A stretch of 64,000 nucleotides of DNA from contig NZ_LT745763.1 in assembly GCF_900166595.1 (NCBI RefSeq), forward strand, positions 2,786,986-2,850,985. The letters run 5' to 3'. This stretch comes from Virgibacillus dokdonensis (lineage in GTDB: Bacteria; Bacillota; Bacilli; Bacillales; Amphibacillaceae). Under the pieces are notes generated by a model, which was given only the letters and a program-made list of their open reading frames with translations, had not been told where the DNA came from and did no database searches. Below, piece after piece: positions 29,167-38,451 of this stretch. The position numbers and the translations under genes are program-made. Every line of letters starts with the position of its first letter. The first letter of the stretch is position 1.

Positions 29167-29494
29167 TGGCTCACCTCCTACCCTTACATATTTTATATCA
29201 CAAAAAGCCTTCATGAAGCGAACAGCCAAAATTAGTTTTTAGGCTTACAAACGACATAATTCTGCAATTTTAGGATAAAATACCTAGTTAATGAGTGGAT
29301 TTATACCACATTTCATAACATTTTTACAGACATTATTTAAATTTAGCATAATGGACATCAATTTTCGACAATATTTTTAGTCTGTTCGTAACACCTTTCT
29401 TATTAACTACGGCAGAAAAACATACCAACTAGAATCATAGAATTGTGATAGCCAAACCAGCTGCATGTACAATGTGGTACTACATTATTTTAAC

Positions 29495-29542
29495 TAAAAA
29501 AGTAAAAGCCAGCTGTCATAAAACAACTGGCTTTTACTTTTT
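29495..29542. terminator. Strong terminator downstream of hpf
   Basis: Long stem: AAAAAGTAAAAGCCAGCTGT pairs with ACAACTGGCTTTTACTTTTT (one mismatch), 6-base loop, T-rich on the minus strand. Ends the hpf transcript. The rest of 29167-29494 shows no gene. Confidence 0.88.
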
Positions 29543-29552
29543 ATAAAATTTT

Positions 29553-30110
29553 TTATGCGTTTGGTTCAATTAACCCGTACTTTCCATCTTTTCTTCGGTA
29601 AACAACATTTGTTTCACCATTTACAGCGTTTTCAAAAACGTAGAAAGAATGACCGAGCATATCCATTTGTAGTACCGCTTCTTCAGAATCCATTGGTTTA
29701 AGGTCGAATCGTTTTGTTCGCACAATTTCTATATCAGAAGACTCTTCTTCTTGCTCTCCATTTAAAGCGTCTTTTTCTAATTCTGCAAAAACATGCTTAG
29801 GAGATCCTTTTTGTCTAAACTTTCTATTTACTTTTGTTTTATGTTTTCTAATTTGCCTCTCAAGTTTATCGACAACTAAGTCAATAGCAGCGTAAAGATC
29901 AACATGTTGTACCTCACCGCGCAATAATAAATTAGTCATCGGGATCGTCACTTCAATCCTTTGTTCATCATTATAGACACTTAAATTCACATGTACATCA
30001 GAAGCTAGTGGAGCATCAAAATACCTTTCTAACTTACCTATCTTCTTCTCCACGTAATCACGTATAGCTCCTGTTACCTCAAGATTTTCACCACGTATGT
30101 TAAAATTCAT
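29553..30110 (-). CDS. hpf: Ribosome hibernation promoting factor, long form
   Basis: 185 aa. The N-terminal HPF/RaiA domain (FNIRGENLEVTGAIRDYVEKK...; about residues 1-100) sits at the decoding centre; the C-terminal domain (about 125-185, IVRTKRFDLKPMDSEEAVLQ) drives 100S dimers. Start at ATG 30110 with GGAGG 8 bases upstream; the frame extends 13 codons further without a ribosome site. A sigmaB-like promoter lies just upstream, consistent with stationary-phase/stress induction known for B. subtilis yvyD. Confidence 0.95.
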   Translation of the reverse strand: MNFNIRGENLEVTGAIRDYVEKKIGKLERYFDAPLASDVHVNLSVYNDEQRIEVTIPMTNLLLRGEVQHVDLYAAIDLVVDKLERQIRKHKTKVNRKFRQKGSPKHVFAELEKDALNGEQEEESSDIEIVRTKRFDLKPMDSEEAVLQMDMLGHSFYVFENAVNGETNVVYRRKDGKYGLIEPNA

Positions 30111-30151
30111 ATCAGTGTCCTCCTTTCTCCTGCTACTTTCATTATACAACG

Positions 30152-30177
30152 TTTCCCTTTAAATTTCCTGTAAAAAC
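30152..30177 (-). promoter_or_regulatory. Candidate sigmaB promoter of hpf
   Basis: GTTTTT, 14 bases, GGGAAA on the minus strand (consensus GTTTAA-N12-15-GGGWAW), about 42 bases upstream of the hpf ATG. A TATAAT follows 7 bases later. hpf is known as a sigmaB/sigmaH target in B. subtilis. Confidence 0.45.
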
Positions 30178-30432
30178 TATTAAAATGTAAAGGAATTGTT
30201 ACATTAAATCGTTTAAACCTTGATACAACTAGGTTTAGATAATTTACAATAAAAAACAAGTTAACATAGAACGCGAGTTCGTAAAATGTTTGGTAAATTT
30301 TTTTCTTAACATCGGGGTAAATAAAAGGGAGGAAGAAGCACCTTTTTTACCCCGACCTATTTAATAACTTTGTAATCCTTAATCAAGTAGTAGAAAATGA
30401 AAAAAATCCCATTGCATAAAGTTACACTGCAT

Positions 30433-30786
30433 TTATTTTTTCCGATCTAAATAGATTCCATCCCGTGATTGTATCGTTTCATATGGATGAATATACTTTC
30501 GGTTGGATTGTTTTTGTTTTTTCATTTGGCGCAATTCTACTTTCAAATTATCAAACAGTAACAGCATTTCTTGTTCAATTAACTTATTTAATTGCATAAT
30601 TTTTTTTGCTGTAGCTTTTTCTTCCTCTGAAAAAGGCGGTTTTAGTGATTTCATTTGTTCACCACGTTCTTCAATCAAGTCATTTACTTTTGAGATGATC
30701 GATTCGCGTTCCTTTGGGTCTATTTCCTGTTGAAGAAGATCATGTAAATGTTGGGTAGTATCATAGAAGGAAGTTAACCGATTCAT
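30433..30786 (-). CDS. fliT: Flagellar chaperone FliT
   Basis: 117 aa helical export chaperone, thought to hold the FliD cap protein. Starts at the ATG of a TGATG junction with fliS (1-base overlap), so translation is coupled; the adjacent GTG (30789) is an alternative. Charged, helix-rich, no signal peptide. Recognised by position after fliD-fliS, size and composition; the sequence itself is weakly conserved. Confidence 0.8.
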   Translation of the reverse strand: MNRLTSFYDTTQHLHDLLQQEIDPKERESIISKVNDLIEERGEQMKSLKPPFSEEEKATAKKIMQLNKLIEQEMLLLFDNLKVELRQMKKQKQSNRKYIHPYETIQSRDGIYLDRKK

Positions 30787-31187
30787 CACACTTGAGCACC
30801 TTTAGAATATTGTTTTTTTCTAGTTTGTAAAATTACTTGCTTCCATGTATCACGAAACTCGATAACAAAGCTAAGAACTTCTTCCAATGCCGCTCTATCA
30901 TTTTGTGTGTTCGCCTCTGTTAAGCGGTGATGCATATATTCATAAAGTGACATAAACTGACTGGAAATATCAACTTCCATATCTAACGTAACCATCAACT
31001 CAAGAATGATATTTTGCGCCTTTTGGATATTTTTATTTTTAGCTTCAAACTGATCTCCATCTATATCCTTCATCGCTTGTTTAATAAATTTTATACAACC
31101 GTTATACAGCATTAACGTTAACTCTGAAGGTGACGCTGTATTTACTGCGTTATTTTGGTAAACCTGATGTTGCTTATAAAAAGACAT
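30786..31187 (-). CDS. fliS: Flagellin export chaperone FliS
   Basis: 133 aa, same size as B. subtilis FliS. Conserved core VYQNNAVNTASPSELTLMLY near the N-terminus and AQNIILELMVTLD in the middle. Binds flagellin C-terminus and, in Bacillus, titrates FliW to couple flagellin homeostasis. ATG at 31187 preferred over the GTG at 31196 on family length. Its presence implies that flagellin is made even though hag is not in this cluster. Confidence 0.92.
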   Translation of the reverse strand: MSFYKQHQVYQNNAVNTASPSELTLMLYNGCIKFIKQAMKDIDGDQFEAKNKNIQKAQNIILELMVTLDMEVDISSQFMSLYEYMHHRLTEANTQNDRAALEEVLSFVIEFRDTWKQVILQTRKKQYSKGAQV

Positions 31188-31208
31188 ATTGCTCACTCAC
31201 TCCCATCC

Positions 31209-32672
31209 TTACATGCCACCACCGAATTGGGACATTAATTGCGCTGACTGTTGATTCATTCTTGAAATTGCTTTTTCCATTGCTGTGAATTGGTTCCAGT
31301 AACGAGCTTCAGCCTGAGCAATTCGATCTTCAAGAGATTCCATCCGATCATCCACATCTTTCATTCGTTTCCCCAATGTATAACTTTCTAATGAAGGTGT
31401 TAAAATACTACCAGCTTTTTCACTGATTTGCTCTTTTGTTGTTTCCAGAGAATCTTCTAAACGTTGGATTAGTCCACGTGAATTTCCTTCGTCACTGTTA
31501 GTAAATAAATTTTGTACATCAGCAGGATTTTCCCGAAGTGCTGTTTTCAGTTCTTTTTCGTTAACTATGAGCTTTCCGCCATCTAAATAGTCTTTGGATG
31601 TTTCAATTCCAACCTGTGTCAAAGTTGTATATTCTCCGCCAGTATCTACCTTTTCGTACCAGCTAGAGCGCAGATTAAATAAGCCATTAGAAATTGTCGT
31701 GTCTCCTCGTAAAAGCCCACTTTTAGCTCTTTTTTCCCAAAGTTCAATTTCGTTCTCCGACATATCCTTTTTTTGTTCAGCGGTTAATGGTGGGTAATCA
31801 CGATGACGCTCCTCTAGCTGTGATTTATTTAGCGCTTCTACGACTTCATTATACTTATCAACAAATTCCATTATTCTCTCGTAGGAAGCGTCCACATCAT
31901 TTGTTACAGTAAGGCTGACATTTTTACCCTCTGTCTCTTGCTTAAATTCCAATGTCATTCCATTTATCTTATAGGAATTTGTTTTCGATTCCATGATTAA
32001 CCCGCTATTATTGTATTCAAACTTCGCATTAGTACCGCCTGATTCCTTATCCATATCCATGTGAAGCACGTTAGCTAAAAATGAATTATTATCAAATTGA
32101 ATTTCTGCACCATCACGGTAATTTCCTGTCCTTGTCGTTTCCATAATTACTTTTTCCGTTTGTTCATCATAAAACATACGTACATTATTATCATCTCGAG
32201 ATATTTTTTTTAATACGTCCGTTAATGTATCGCCTTTTTGAATAGTATACGTATATGGTACTTCTTCACCTTTTTCATTTATCGTATTAAATGCTATTTC
32301 ATCACCTTCAACTAGCTGTACATCTGATTTTACAGTATTTGTGCTTACATTAATCGCTGTACTGGCTAATTGATTCACTCTAATTTGATATGTACCATTG
32401 GCAACATCCGCATTTGCAGTTGCTGTTACTGCACCTTCTTTGGTTGAACTAACGTTTTTTGCGTTATAAGCCACACTCTTCCTCATTTCAAACATTAAAT
32501 CATCTAGCTCTGTTAGCTTGCTGTTGATTTCTCGAAAAGCATCTCGTTTCCATTCTAATTTCGTACGATCTTGCTCTAATTTATTTAATGGTATACGTTC
32601 AGCCTTCATCAACTTATCTACCATTGCTTCAATATCCATACCACTTGCTAAGCCACCAACGCGCATGACCAT
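31209..32672 (-). CDS. fliD: Flagellar filament cap protein FliD
   Basis: 487 aa hook-associated protein 2. N-terminal FliD domain with RVGGLASGMDIEAMVDKLM, and a C-terminal coiled region (MKDVDDRMESLEDRIAQAEA) ending near the usual QSAQLMSQFGGG. AGGGG lies 8 bases before the ATG at 32672. Heads fliD-fliS-fliT; probably read with flaG from the sigmaD promoter at 33262, though 199 bases with a family-1 repeat lie in between. Confidence 0.94.
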   Translation of the reverse strand: MVMRVGGLASGMDIEAMVDKLMKAERIPLNKLEQDRTKLEWKRDAFREINSKLTELDDLMFEMRKSVAYNAKNVSSTKEGAVTATANADVANGTYQIRVNQLASTAINVSTNTVKSDVQLVEGDEIAFNTINEKGEEVPYTYTIQKGDTLTDVLKKISRDDNNVRMFYDEQTEKVIMETTRTGNYRDGAEIQFDNNSFLANVLHMDMDKESGGTNAKFEYNNSGLIMESKTNSYKINGMTLEFKQETEGKNVSLTVTNDVDASYERIMEFVDKYNEVVEALNKSQLEERHRDYPPLTAEQKKDMSENEIELWEKRAKSGLLRGDTTISNGLFNLRSSWYEKVDTGGEYTTLTQVGIETSKDYLDGGKLIVNEKELKTALRENPADVQNLFTNSDEGNSRGLIQRLEDSLETTKEQISEKAGSILTPSLESYTLGKRMKDVDDRMESLEDRIAQAEARYWNQFTAMEKAISRMNQQSAQLMSQFGGGM

Positions 32673-32709
32673 TTGTCTCGCCCCTTTACATCGTATTATT
32701 CAAATGTTT

Positions 32710-32800
32710 TAGAAAAACTTTGCTTTCCGCAAATCTTTTATGGCGGAAAAACGCCATCATTTTACTTATATTCTAAAATTTTATACTCTCTAAAACTTAA
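32710..32800 (+). repeat. Dispersed intergenic repeat, family 1, copy F
   Basis: Between fliD and flaG: AAAAACTTTGCTTTCCGCAA, ATCTTTTATGGCGGAAAAAC, GCCATCATTTTACTTATATT, ends TTTTATACTCT. A good copy, closest to copy A in block order and spacing. Confidence 0.68.
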
Positions 32801-32871
32801 GAGAGCAAATTACCGTTTTTCTTCGACTATAAAATCTCCCCTCTCGATATACAAAAGCCACTTTAAACGTT

Positions 32872-33231
32872 TTATATTTTCTCATCGATTAATATACCCA
32901 TATATTCCGCCATATCTGCATACATATCTAGCATTTTTTTCGGAGGTATTTCTTTTATAACTTCATCTGTTAATGGATTGACTACTGTCACATAGTATTC
33001 ATTCAGCTTTTCATGAAACTTAAAACGTAGATCTGTTCGGAACGGCTCAATAAATTCGTTCCATTTTTCTACAGCTGTTTTCAGCTTATCTTTTGTCACG
33101 ACCATGGACGGACGAATAGCATCGGCTCGACTTTGATCGTTGTTAGTTGTCTCCTTCTTAACCGCTTGCCGATCGTTACTCTGTTCTTGTAACTTAGGAT
33201 GTGACCCGGTCCCAATGCGCTCTAATCGCAT
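32872..33231 (-). CDS. flaG: Flagellar protein FlaG
   Basis: 119 aa (up to 124 with an upstream GTG at 33246). FlaG domain in the C-terminal half: LRFKFHEKLNEYYVTVVNP and EVIKEIPPKKMLDMYADMAE. Influences filament length. The start is chosen at ATG 33231, with GGAG 9 bases upstream; 33237 is also possible. A near-perfect sigmaD promoter lies 31 bases upstream. In B. subtilis hag sits between csrA and this gene; here only 140 bases separate flaG from csrA and hag is missing. Confidence 0.88.
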   Translation of the reverse strand: MRLERIGTGSHPKLQEQSNDRQAVKKETTNNDQSRADAIRPSMVVTKDKLKTAVEKWNEFIEPFRTDLRFKFHEKLNEYYVTVVNPLTDEVIKEIPPKKMLDMYADMAEYMGILIDEKI

Positions 33232-33261
33232 ATTCATTTGCTCCACAACCTTTTTATTTTT

Positions 33262-33288
33262 ATATCGGATTAACTGTACAATTATTTA
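33262..33288 (-). promoter_or_regulatory. SigmaD promoter upstream of flaG
   Basis: TAAA, 15 bases, TCCGATAT on the minus strand, against the consensus TAAA-N15-GCCGATAT: 11 of 12 positions. It would drive flaG-fliD-fliS-fliT as late flagellar genes. Confidence 0.8.
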
Positions 33289-33371
33289 ATCTGTTTAATA
33301 AAAATGCTATTAATGAAGAACTTATAACAATACGACAAAATATTTTAGCGTCTGGTTTGTTATGAAACTAT

Positions 33372-33593
33372 CTATGTATTATCTTTTAAAAGATTCACTA
33401 TTTCATTTGGAATATTTGCCGCTTTATTGTTTTCATGAGTGATATCTAAATAGAGTTCTTTACGATAGATATCTACAGATGAAGGAGCACTAATGCCGAT
33501 TTTCACTTGATCGCCTTCCATACCAAGCACTTTTATTTCAATATCTTCACCGATTTGGATGGCCTCATTACGTTTACGAGTTAATACAAGCAT
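33372..33593 (-). CDS. csrA: Translational regulator CsrA
   Basis: 73 aa RNA-binding repressor; [20 protein letters not shown] and the KIGISAP block are canonical. In Bacillus CsrA blocks hag translation and is antagonised by FliW. It starts 2 bases after the fliW stop with GGAG upstream (coupled). Since hag is absent next to it, its main target lies elsewhere in the genome. Confidence 0.96.
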   Translation of the reverse strand: MLVLTRKRNEAIQIGEDIEIKVLGMEGDQVKIGISAPSSVDIYRKELYLDITHENNKAANIPNEIVNLLKDNT

Positions 33594-33595
33594 AT

Positions 33596-34045
33596 TTATT
33601 CTCCCTTCGCCATTAAAGGATCGTTTACAGTAATCGGCTCTCTCGTGTTGTATTGGTTCGTCTTAATTACAAACTGCTTTCCACACCAGTTGTTTGCATT
33701 AATAATTATCGGAGCTTGCAAATTAATCGTGCTATCCTTAAAAGGCTTCTTTAGAGTGACAATCGATAATACAACGATATCCGTTTCGTCTCCCAGTTTT
33801 AATGCTTGTACAATACTGTCGTCCAATTCAAATGTATAATCTGTATACATATGGTAGGGATTAATGACAATAAATGCTATCTCTTTTTCTTTCATGGATT
33901 GTAATAATTGGAATACAGATGGCTTAGGAAAATCAATTAAAACAAATTCTGTTTCTTGAGGAAATCCTAATACACCAGTTGGAAAATGAATAACCCTAGC
34001 AAAATCAATATCCATCTCTCCAAAATATTTTGTCATTATAAGCAT
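33596..34045 (-). CDS. fliW: Flagellar assembly factor FliW
   Basis: 149 aa CsrA antagonist that binds free flagellin. Conserved segments: [19 protein letters not shown] and [16 protein letters not shown] near the C-terminus. AAGGAG 7 bases before the ATG. Upstream neighbour of csrA, forming the FliW-CsrA-flagellin switch. Confidence 0.93.
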   Translation of the reverse strand: MLIMTKYFGEMDIDFARVIHFPTGVLGFPQETEFVLIDFPKPSVFQLLQSMKEKEIAFIVINPYHMYTDYTFELDDSIVQALKLGDETDIVVLSIVTLKKPFKDSTINLQAPIIINANNWCGKQFVIKTNQYNTREPITVNDPLMAKGE

Positions 34046-34195
34046 AATTGTACTCCTTCCATTTCTTTAACTGATCTAATAGATTGCAAAACATGATGTT
34101 TTAATTAAGTTAGATGACCGTACTGTTACGCTTGTTGTAGTATGGATATTACTCTTGCAACAGCAAATTTACAATATCCTGTATGCAAAGACAAA

Positions 34196-34350
34196 CCTCA
34201 TTATTAAGTGAATCTCAATTCGTCGGGGTTTCTTCCCCCCAATGACCTAAAGCCTTTTTACAAAAAAGGGCTTTAGGTGAAGTTATTTCCTAATTAGACT
34301 TCAGCTTCTATCTTCCCATTCTTGAAGTGCGAATCTTATAACACCTTATC
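34196..34350. repeat. Dispersed repeat, family 2, with internal terminator hairpin
   Basis: Between yviE and fliW. Order: AGTGAATCTCAATTCGTCGG, a GGGGTTTCTTCCCCCC hairpin, then a strong stem (34245-34279) ACCTAAAGCC/GGCTTTAGGT, and a tail CTTCCCATTCTTGAAGTGCG-AATCTTA. Pieces of the same order occur elsewhere (4318, 13294, 38309, 52765, 63605). The hairpin can terminate yviE transcription. The last five codons of yviE lie inside the repeat. Confidence 0.6.
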
Positions 34351-34908
34351 TTCAGGATAAACGACTTCAATCTGCAAATCTTGGTATTGCTTCATTCTTG
34401 TCAATACATCTCCAGGTACATAGTGATGCTCAGCTGAATTTGTTTGGACCTCAATATTTGGCTTTTTTGCTTGTACATCTATATGAAGTTCTGCTGGTTT
34501 ATAGTCTATTTTCACTGAAAACGGAGAAGGGATAAAAGCTATTCCTAACCGTTTCATTGGTGTATATGCATTCATTTTTGCTTGAGATATTAGCGGATTT
34601 CCTTTTTGCTCAATCTTCATTAGTTCTGTTCCTTGCTGCGCGCGTCTCTCTATTCCCTCTAAAACGGCTTGTTTCCCTTCTCTTGCAAATTGATCATTTC
34701 TTTGGAAAATAGACATTAAATTCGCATCGGCAAATGCCTTTGTTTGATCAATAGTTAACTTACTAGGAGTTGTCCGCATACTCACTTCTGCCTTAGGCTG
34801 TTGAATTGATATGTCTGCTTTTGGTTGCCGGATTGTTTGTTTTGGTTTCGTTTGTTGCAGTTCAATTTGAGCCATTTGGGATGTCATTTTCAATTGAGGA
34901 ATATTCAT
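34336..34908 (-). CDS. yviE: YviE family flagellar-cluster protein
   Basis: 190 aa, Gln/Lys-rich, of the YviE/DUF6470 type: repeated PKQTIRQPKADISIQQPKAE near the N-terminus, then IQTNSAEHHYVPGDVLTRMK-like segment near the C-terminus (EVQTNSAEHHYVPGDV). Function unknown; always between flgL and fliW in Bacillus. AAAGGA precedes the ATG. The 3' end overlaps a dispersed repeat, which may have replaced the original terminus. Confidence 0.83.
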   Translation of the reverse strand: MNIPQLKMTSQMAQIELQQTKPKQTIRQPKADISIQQPKAEVSMRTTPSKLTIDQTKAFADANLMSIFQRNDQFAREGKQAVLEGIERRAQQGTELMKIEQKGNPLISQAKMNAYTPMKRLGIAFIPSPFSVKIDYKPAELHIDVQAKKPNIEVQTNSAEHHYVPGDVLTRMKQYQDLQIEVVYPEDKVL

Positions 34909-34975
34909 GCGTCATCGTTCCTTTCGTATTCATAACGGAAACCCTGCCACCTAACAAAGGGACAGGGTTATGTTA

Positions 34976-35857
34976 TTATCTCAAGAAATCAACAAGGGTC
35001 GGCTGGATAATTCTAGAACCCGTTGATAATGCGGCGCGATGTAAAAATTCCTGCGTAATTAAATTAGTAATGGCTTCACTATAATTAATATCCTCATTAT
35101 CGGACATCATTTTTGTAGCCATTATTTTCTGATCACCCAGTCTATTTTCCACGAGTTCCAAACGATTCATGCGAGCACCCAAGCCTGCTCTTGTATCAAT
35201 AATTTGATTAATTCCTGTATCAAGTTCCTCAATACTTTCGCCAATGACCTCTTCAATACCATCCATGTCATGATTATCAAGCTTTTGAATAAATGAATCG
35301 ACTGTATCAAATAGACCATTACCGAATACAGCTCCTCCGTCCACGTTAGCTTGTAATTCTAAACCAGCAGCAATAGGAATATTAACAGGATCCGTATTAG
35401 GTGAAAAAACGCCATTTTGATCAAATGGTGAATTGGTCGTATCCGTCCCATTGAATATGTATTTACCATTCACTTTTGTATCTGCTATACTAATTAAATG
35501 CTCTTTCAATTGTTTAGCTTCTTCTTTTATACTCTTGTATTCTTCATCATCATTCGTTCCATTACTTGCCTTAACTGCTAATTCCCGTAACTTTTGCATT
35601 GCCTTTGTGGCCTGATCAAGCGCTGCATCTGAGTTATCCATCCAATTATGTGCCTCGCCTGTATTCCGTAAATACTGCTCCGCTTCATTTTCCTGTCTAC
35701 GATAATTAATCCCCTTCATTGCTACAACTGGATTATCGGAAGGACGATTTATTTTTTTCCCTGTTCTTACTTGTTCCATATACGTATCCAACTTCGTATA
35801 GCTATTGGACAAATTCCGTAACATGTTATTTGAAAGCATACTCTGCGTAATTCTCAT
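34976..35857 (-). CDS. flgL: Hook-filament junction protein FlgL
   Basis: 293 aa, hook-associated protein 3. Flagellin-like N-terminus MRITQSMLSNNMLRNLSNSY and C-terminal coil (ITNLITQEFLHRAALSTGSR). Starts 8 bases after the flgK stop with GGGAGG upstream. Forms the junction with FlgK between hook and filament. Confidence 0.95.
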   Translation of the reverse strand: MRITQSMLSNNMLRNLSNSYTKLDTYMEQVRTGKKINRPSDNPVVAMKGINYRRQENEAEQYLRNTGEAHNWMDNSDAALDQATKAMQKLRELAVKASNGTNDDEEYKSIKEEAKQLKEHLISIADTKVNGKYIFNGTDTTNSPFDQNGVFSPNTDPVNIPIAAGLELQANVDGGAVFGNGLFDTVDSFIQKLDNHDMDGIEEVIGESIEELDTGINQIIDTRAGLGARMNRLELVENRLGDQKIMATKMMSDNEDINYSEAITNLITQEFLHRAALSTGSRIIQPTLVDFLR

Positions 35858-35865
35858 ACTACCAT

Positions 35866-37392
35866 CTACCTCCCAACAAGACCCATATTATTAATGACAC
35901 GGTCTAGCATTTCATCAATGGTTGTCATACTTCGTGCAGCAGCGTTATAAGCATGCTGAAATTTAATCATGTTAGACATTTCTTCATCTAAGGAGACACT
36001 GCTCACTGACATCCGTTGTTCTTCTACTTGCGATTTTAAGATCCCTGTATTTTCTGTCATCCGTTTAGCTTCTTCGGCTTCTACACCCATTTCTCCAATT
36101 AACGAATCATAAAAACTATTAATCGATGTATTCTCGCCTAACGGATTTCCAGCTAATGATTTATCCGTAAATACTTCAGAAAGCGCTAAGGCATTTGCTC
36201 CTTCTCCATCCGTTTCATTTGTACTTGCAGCAATGTTATCTGGCTCATCCATAATAAGTTGGTTTACCGTAATTCCAGCAGCACCGCTCTTACCGTTTTT
36301 AAAGACGAAGAAATCAATACCGTCCGTTCCATCCAAAGCTTTTCCACTTCTATGTACACGATTAAATTCCTTAGCCATTTCGGTTGCCATTTTATCTAAA
36401 TTTGTTAACATATCCGTGTAAGTGCCTTGAATTGCCCCATCACCGTCTAAATCATGACCATAAGAATCAATGAGACCTCCTAAGGTTCCATTTGATTCAA
36501 GAATATTGACTGTTTCTCCATTTACACTTATTCCGGTTACTGATGCATAAGGATCAGAGCCATACTCCACAGTAAACTCATTAATCTGCTGTTGCTCAGA
36601 TGTTCCGTTTATTAAAACGACATTAGGTTGAAAAGAATTACCAGTGTTATCTACAACTTCAATGGAGGCTATTCCATCGGCTATCTTTGGCGAGCTTTCA
36701 GAGCTTTTAGAGTAGGTGACTTTTATATTCATTTTACTGGATAATTTATCAATGAGGTTATCTCTACGATCGTATAGATCATTAGGTAAATAACCATGTG
36801 GCTCAAGCTCACTAATTTGTTCGTTCAAACTGCCAATTTGTCGTAATAATGAATTCGTTTCTTTCACAGTTGTATCGATTTGATTTTTTAAGTCTGATCG
36901 ATGGGAAGATAACGATTTAGATAAATGCTGAAAAGTTTCTGCTACTGCCATGCCACGGTTTGCAACAACGGACCTAGCTCCTGAATTATCAGGATTAACC
37001 GCCAATTCTTGCAGTGAATTCCAGAATTTCTCCATTGTACTTGCTAATCCGTTGTCAGATGGCTCATTTAATACTGTTTCCATTCTACTAAGAGCTTCTG
37101 ATTTTGAAGTCCAAAAACCTGATCTACTATTTTCAGACCGAAATTGATAATCTAAAAATTTATCGCGTACGCGTTGAACAGAACCAGCTTCAACACCTGT
37201 GCCTATTTGTCCAGGTATTTCAGGACGGTTTCTTGAAGCAGCAGGGTAAGCAGTCGTCGTTTCAAAATTAACCCGTTGCCTCGTATAGCCTTTTGTATTC
37301 GCATTGGAAATATTATGTCCCGTTGTATATAATGCTGATTGTTGCGCAAACAGCGCCCGTTTTGCCATTTCTAATCCATGAAAACTACTCAT
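35866..37392 (-). CDS. flgK: Hook-associated protein FlgK
   Basis: 508 aa. N-terminal rod/hook motif ALYTTGHNISNANTKGYTRQ and C-terminal QHAYNAAARSMTTIDEMLDR are canonical. Part of flgM-flgN-flgK-flgL-yviE-fliW-csrA; 14 bases downstream of flgN. Exported by the flagellar type III apparatus, no signal peptide. Confidence 0.96.
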   Translation of the reverse strand: MSSFHGLEMAKRALFAQQSALYTTGHNISNANTKGYTRQRVNFETTTAYPAASRNRPEIPGQIGTGVEAGSVQRVRDKFLDYQFRSENSRSGFWTSKSEALSRMETVLNEPSDNGLASTMEKFWNSLQELAVNPDNSGARSVVANRGMAVAETFQHLSKSLSSHRSDLKNQIDTTVKETNSLLRQIGSLNEQISELEPHGYLPNDLYDRRDNLIDKLSSKMNIKVTYSKSSESSPKIADGIASIEVVDNTGNSFQPNVVLINGTSEQQQINEFTVEYGSDPYASVTGISVNGETVNILESNGTLGGLIDSYGHDLDGDGAIQGTYTDMLTNLDKMATEMAKEFNRVHRSGKALDGTDGIDFFVFKNGKSGAAGITVNQLIMDEPDNIAASTNETDGEGANALALSEVFTDKSLAGNPLGENTSINSFYDSLIGEMGVEAEEAKRMTENTGILKSQVEEQRMSVSSVSLDEEMSNMIKFQHAYNAAARSMTTIDEMLDRVINNMGLVGR

Positions 37393-37406
37393 CTTACGGC
37401 CTCCTA

Positions 37407-37898
37407 TTAAACCTTTGAGTCAAATAAAGACTGTTTAGATCTTACTTGTTTTTCCTTATCCGTTCCATAATTCATTGATTCAATTGTTGGATTCATTAGA
37501 TCAAGAGAAAAGTGAACAAATTGTAAAGACTGTTGAATTAACATACGGTTCAATTGCTCTTGTTGTTTCAACTGCGCCATTGTCCTCATTAGCTCCGTTG
37601 TTAGTTCGATTAACTGCTCTTTGTCTTTTTCAGATTCCACTTGAGATAAAAGCGTCGTAACAGTTTGCTCTTGCTCCTGAGGCTGATTAACCTCAAACCA
37701 AGTAGCCATATATTGTTGTCGTTCTTTCTCTACTTTCTCCATTTTTCTAGACAGTTTACGCTCTCTAGCTATAATAGATGATAATGTATCCACATCGCCG
37801 TTCTTTACAACGTTTGTTTTCGTCTTTGAGAGATCGACGAATTCTACATGCAAATGTAATAATTTTTCTAATATGTCTATAAGAGTTTTTAAGCTCAA
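37407..37898 (-). CDS. flgN: Flagellar chaperone FlgN
   Basis: 163 aa helical chaperone for FlgK and FlgL. TTG start with AGGAGG 6 bases upstream. Two helical blocks (LEKLLHLHVEFVDLSKTKTN and LTTELMRTMAQLKQQEQLNR). Between flgM and flgK as in B. subtilis (yvyG). Confidence 0.9.
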   Translation of the reverse strand: MSLKTLIDILEKLLHLHVEFVDLSKTKTNVVKNGDVDTLSSIIARERKLSRKMEKVEKERQQYMATWFEVNQPQEQEQTVTTLLSQVESEKDKEQLIELTTELMRTMAQLKQQEQLNRMLIQQSLQFVHFSLDLMNPTIESMNYGTDKEKQVRSKQSLFDSKV

Positions 37899-37923
37899 GC
37901 AAACCCTCCTTTCCTTCCCTTCA

Positions 37924-38193
37924 TTACTTTCCAGTAAAGAAATCGATTAATTTCTGTGCTGTTTGATCATAGTTCATTTTGTATTCACCAGATTCTATCA
38001 TTTCTTTTAATCGATCTATTTTGGCAGTTCTTGTTTTATTTTCCCTATTGTCCTCATGCAACTGTTTTGCTTCATTTGATATTTCTAATTGGTCTTTTTT
38101 CATTGTTTGTTTAACTTCCATTTGTTTAGGCAGTTGTTGTTTATGGTATGGGTTAAAGTCAGATTGATTAGGCCCATTTATTTTCATTTCCAC
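37924..38193 (-). CDS. flgM: Anti-sigmaD factor FlgM
   Basis: 89 aa inhibitor of SigD, exported when the hook is complete. The C-terminal sigma-binding region KIDRLKEMIESGEYKMNYDQ and ADLIDFF-like end (AQKLIDFFTGK) are typical. ATG at 38193 has GAGGTGG 7 bases upstream; 38187 is an alternative. A sigmaD promoter lies 51 bases upstream, forming the usual feedback loop. Confidence 0.93.
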   Translation of the reverse strand: MEMKINGPNQSDFNPYHKQQLPKQMEVKQTMKKDQLEISNEAKQLHEDNRENKTRTAKIDRLKEMIESGEYKMNYDQTAQKLIDFFTGK

Positions 38194-38243
38194 TCCACCT
38201 CTTTAAGAGCAAATTCCAATGATTATATGTTAACTTACTTCTA

Positions 38244-38270
38244 TTATCGGATTACATCATCAATTATTAA
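38244..38270 (-). promoter_or_regulatory. Candidate sigmaD promoter of flgM
   Basis: TTAA, 15 bases, TCCGATAA on the minus strand: 10 of 12 positions of TAAA-N15-GCCGATAA. Matches the known sigmaD control of flgM in B. subtilis. Confidence 0.7.
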
Positions 38271-38451
38271 AGCTATTATTTACAAGTGATTGATCTATGT
38301 TATTAAAACGTGAATCTTCAATCTTGGGCGTTTTCTTTCATTGCTCCAGTTAGACTAGGACAGCTTGACGGTTATATTTCTTGATTAGGAATTTGTCCAC
38401 ACCCTTTTTCCGACATAGATATAGGATACTTACTACCACATTCCAATTTTA

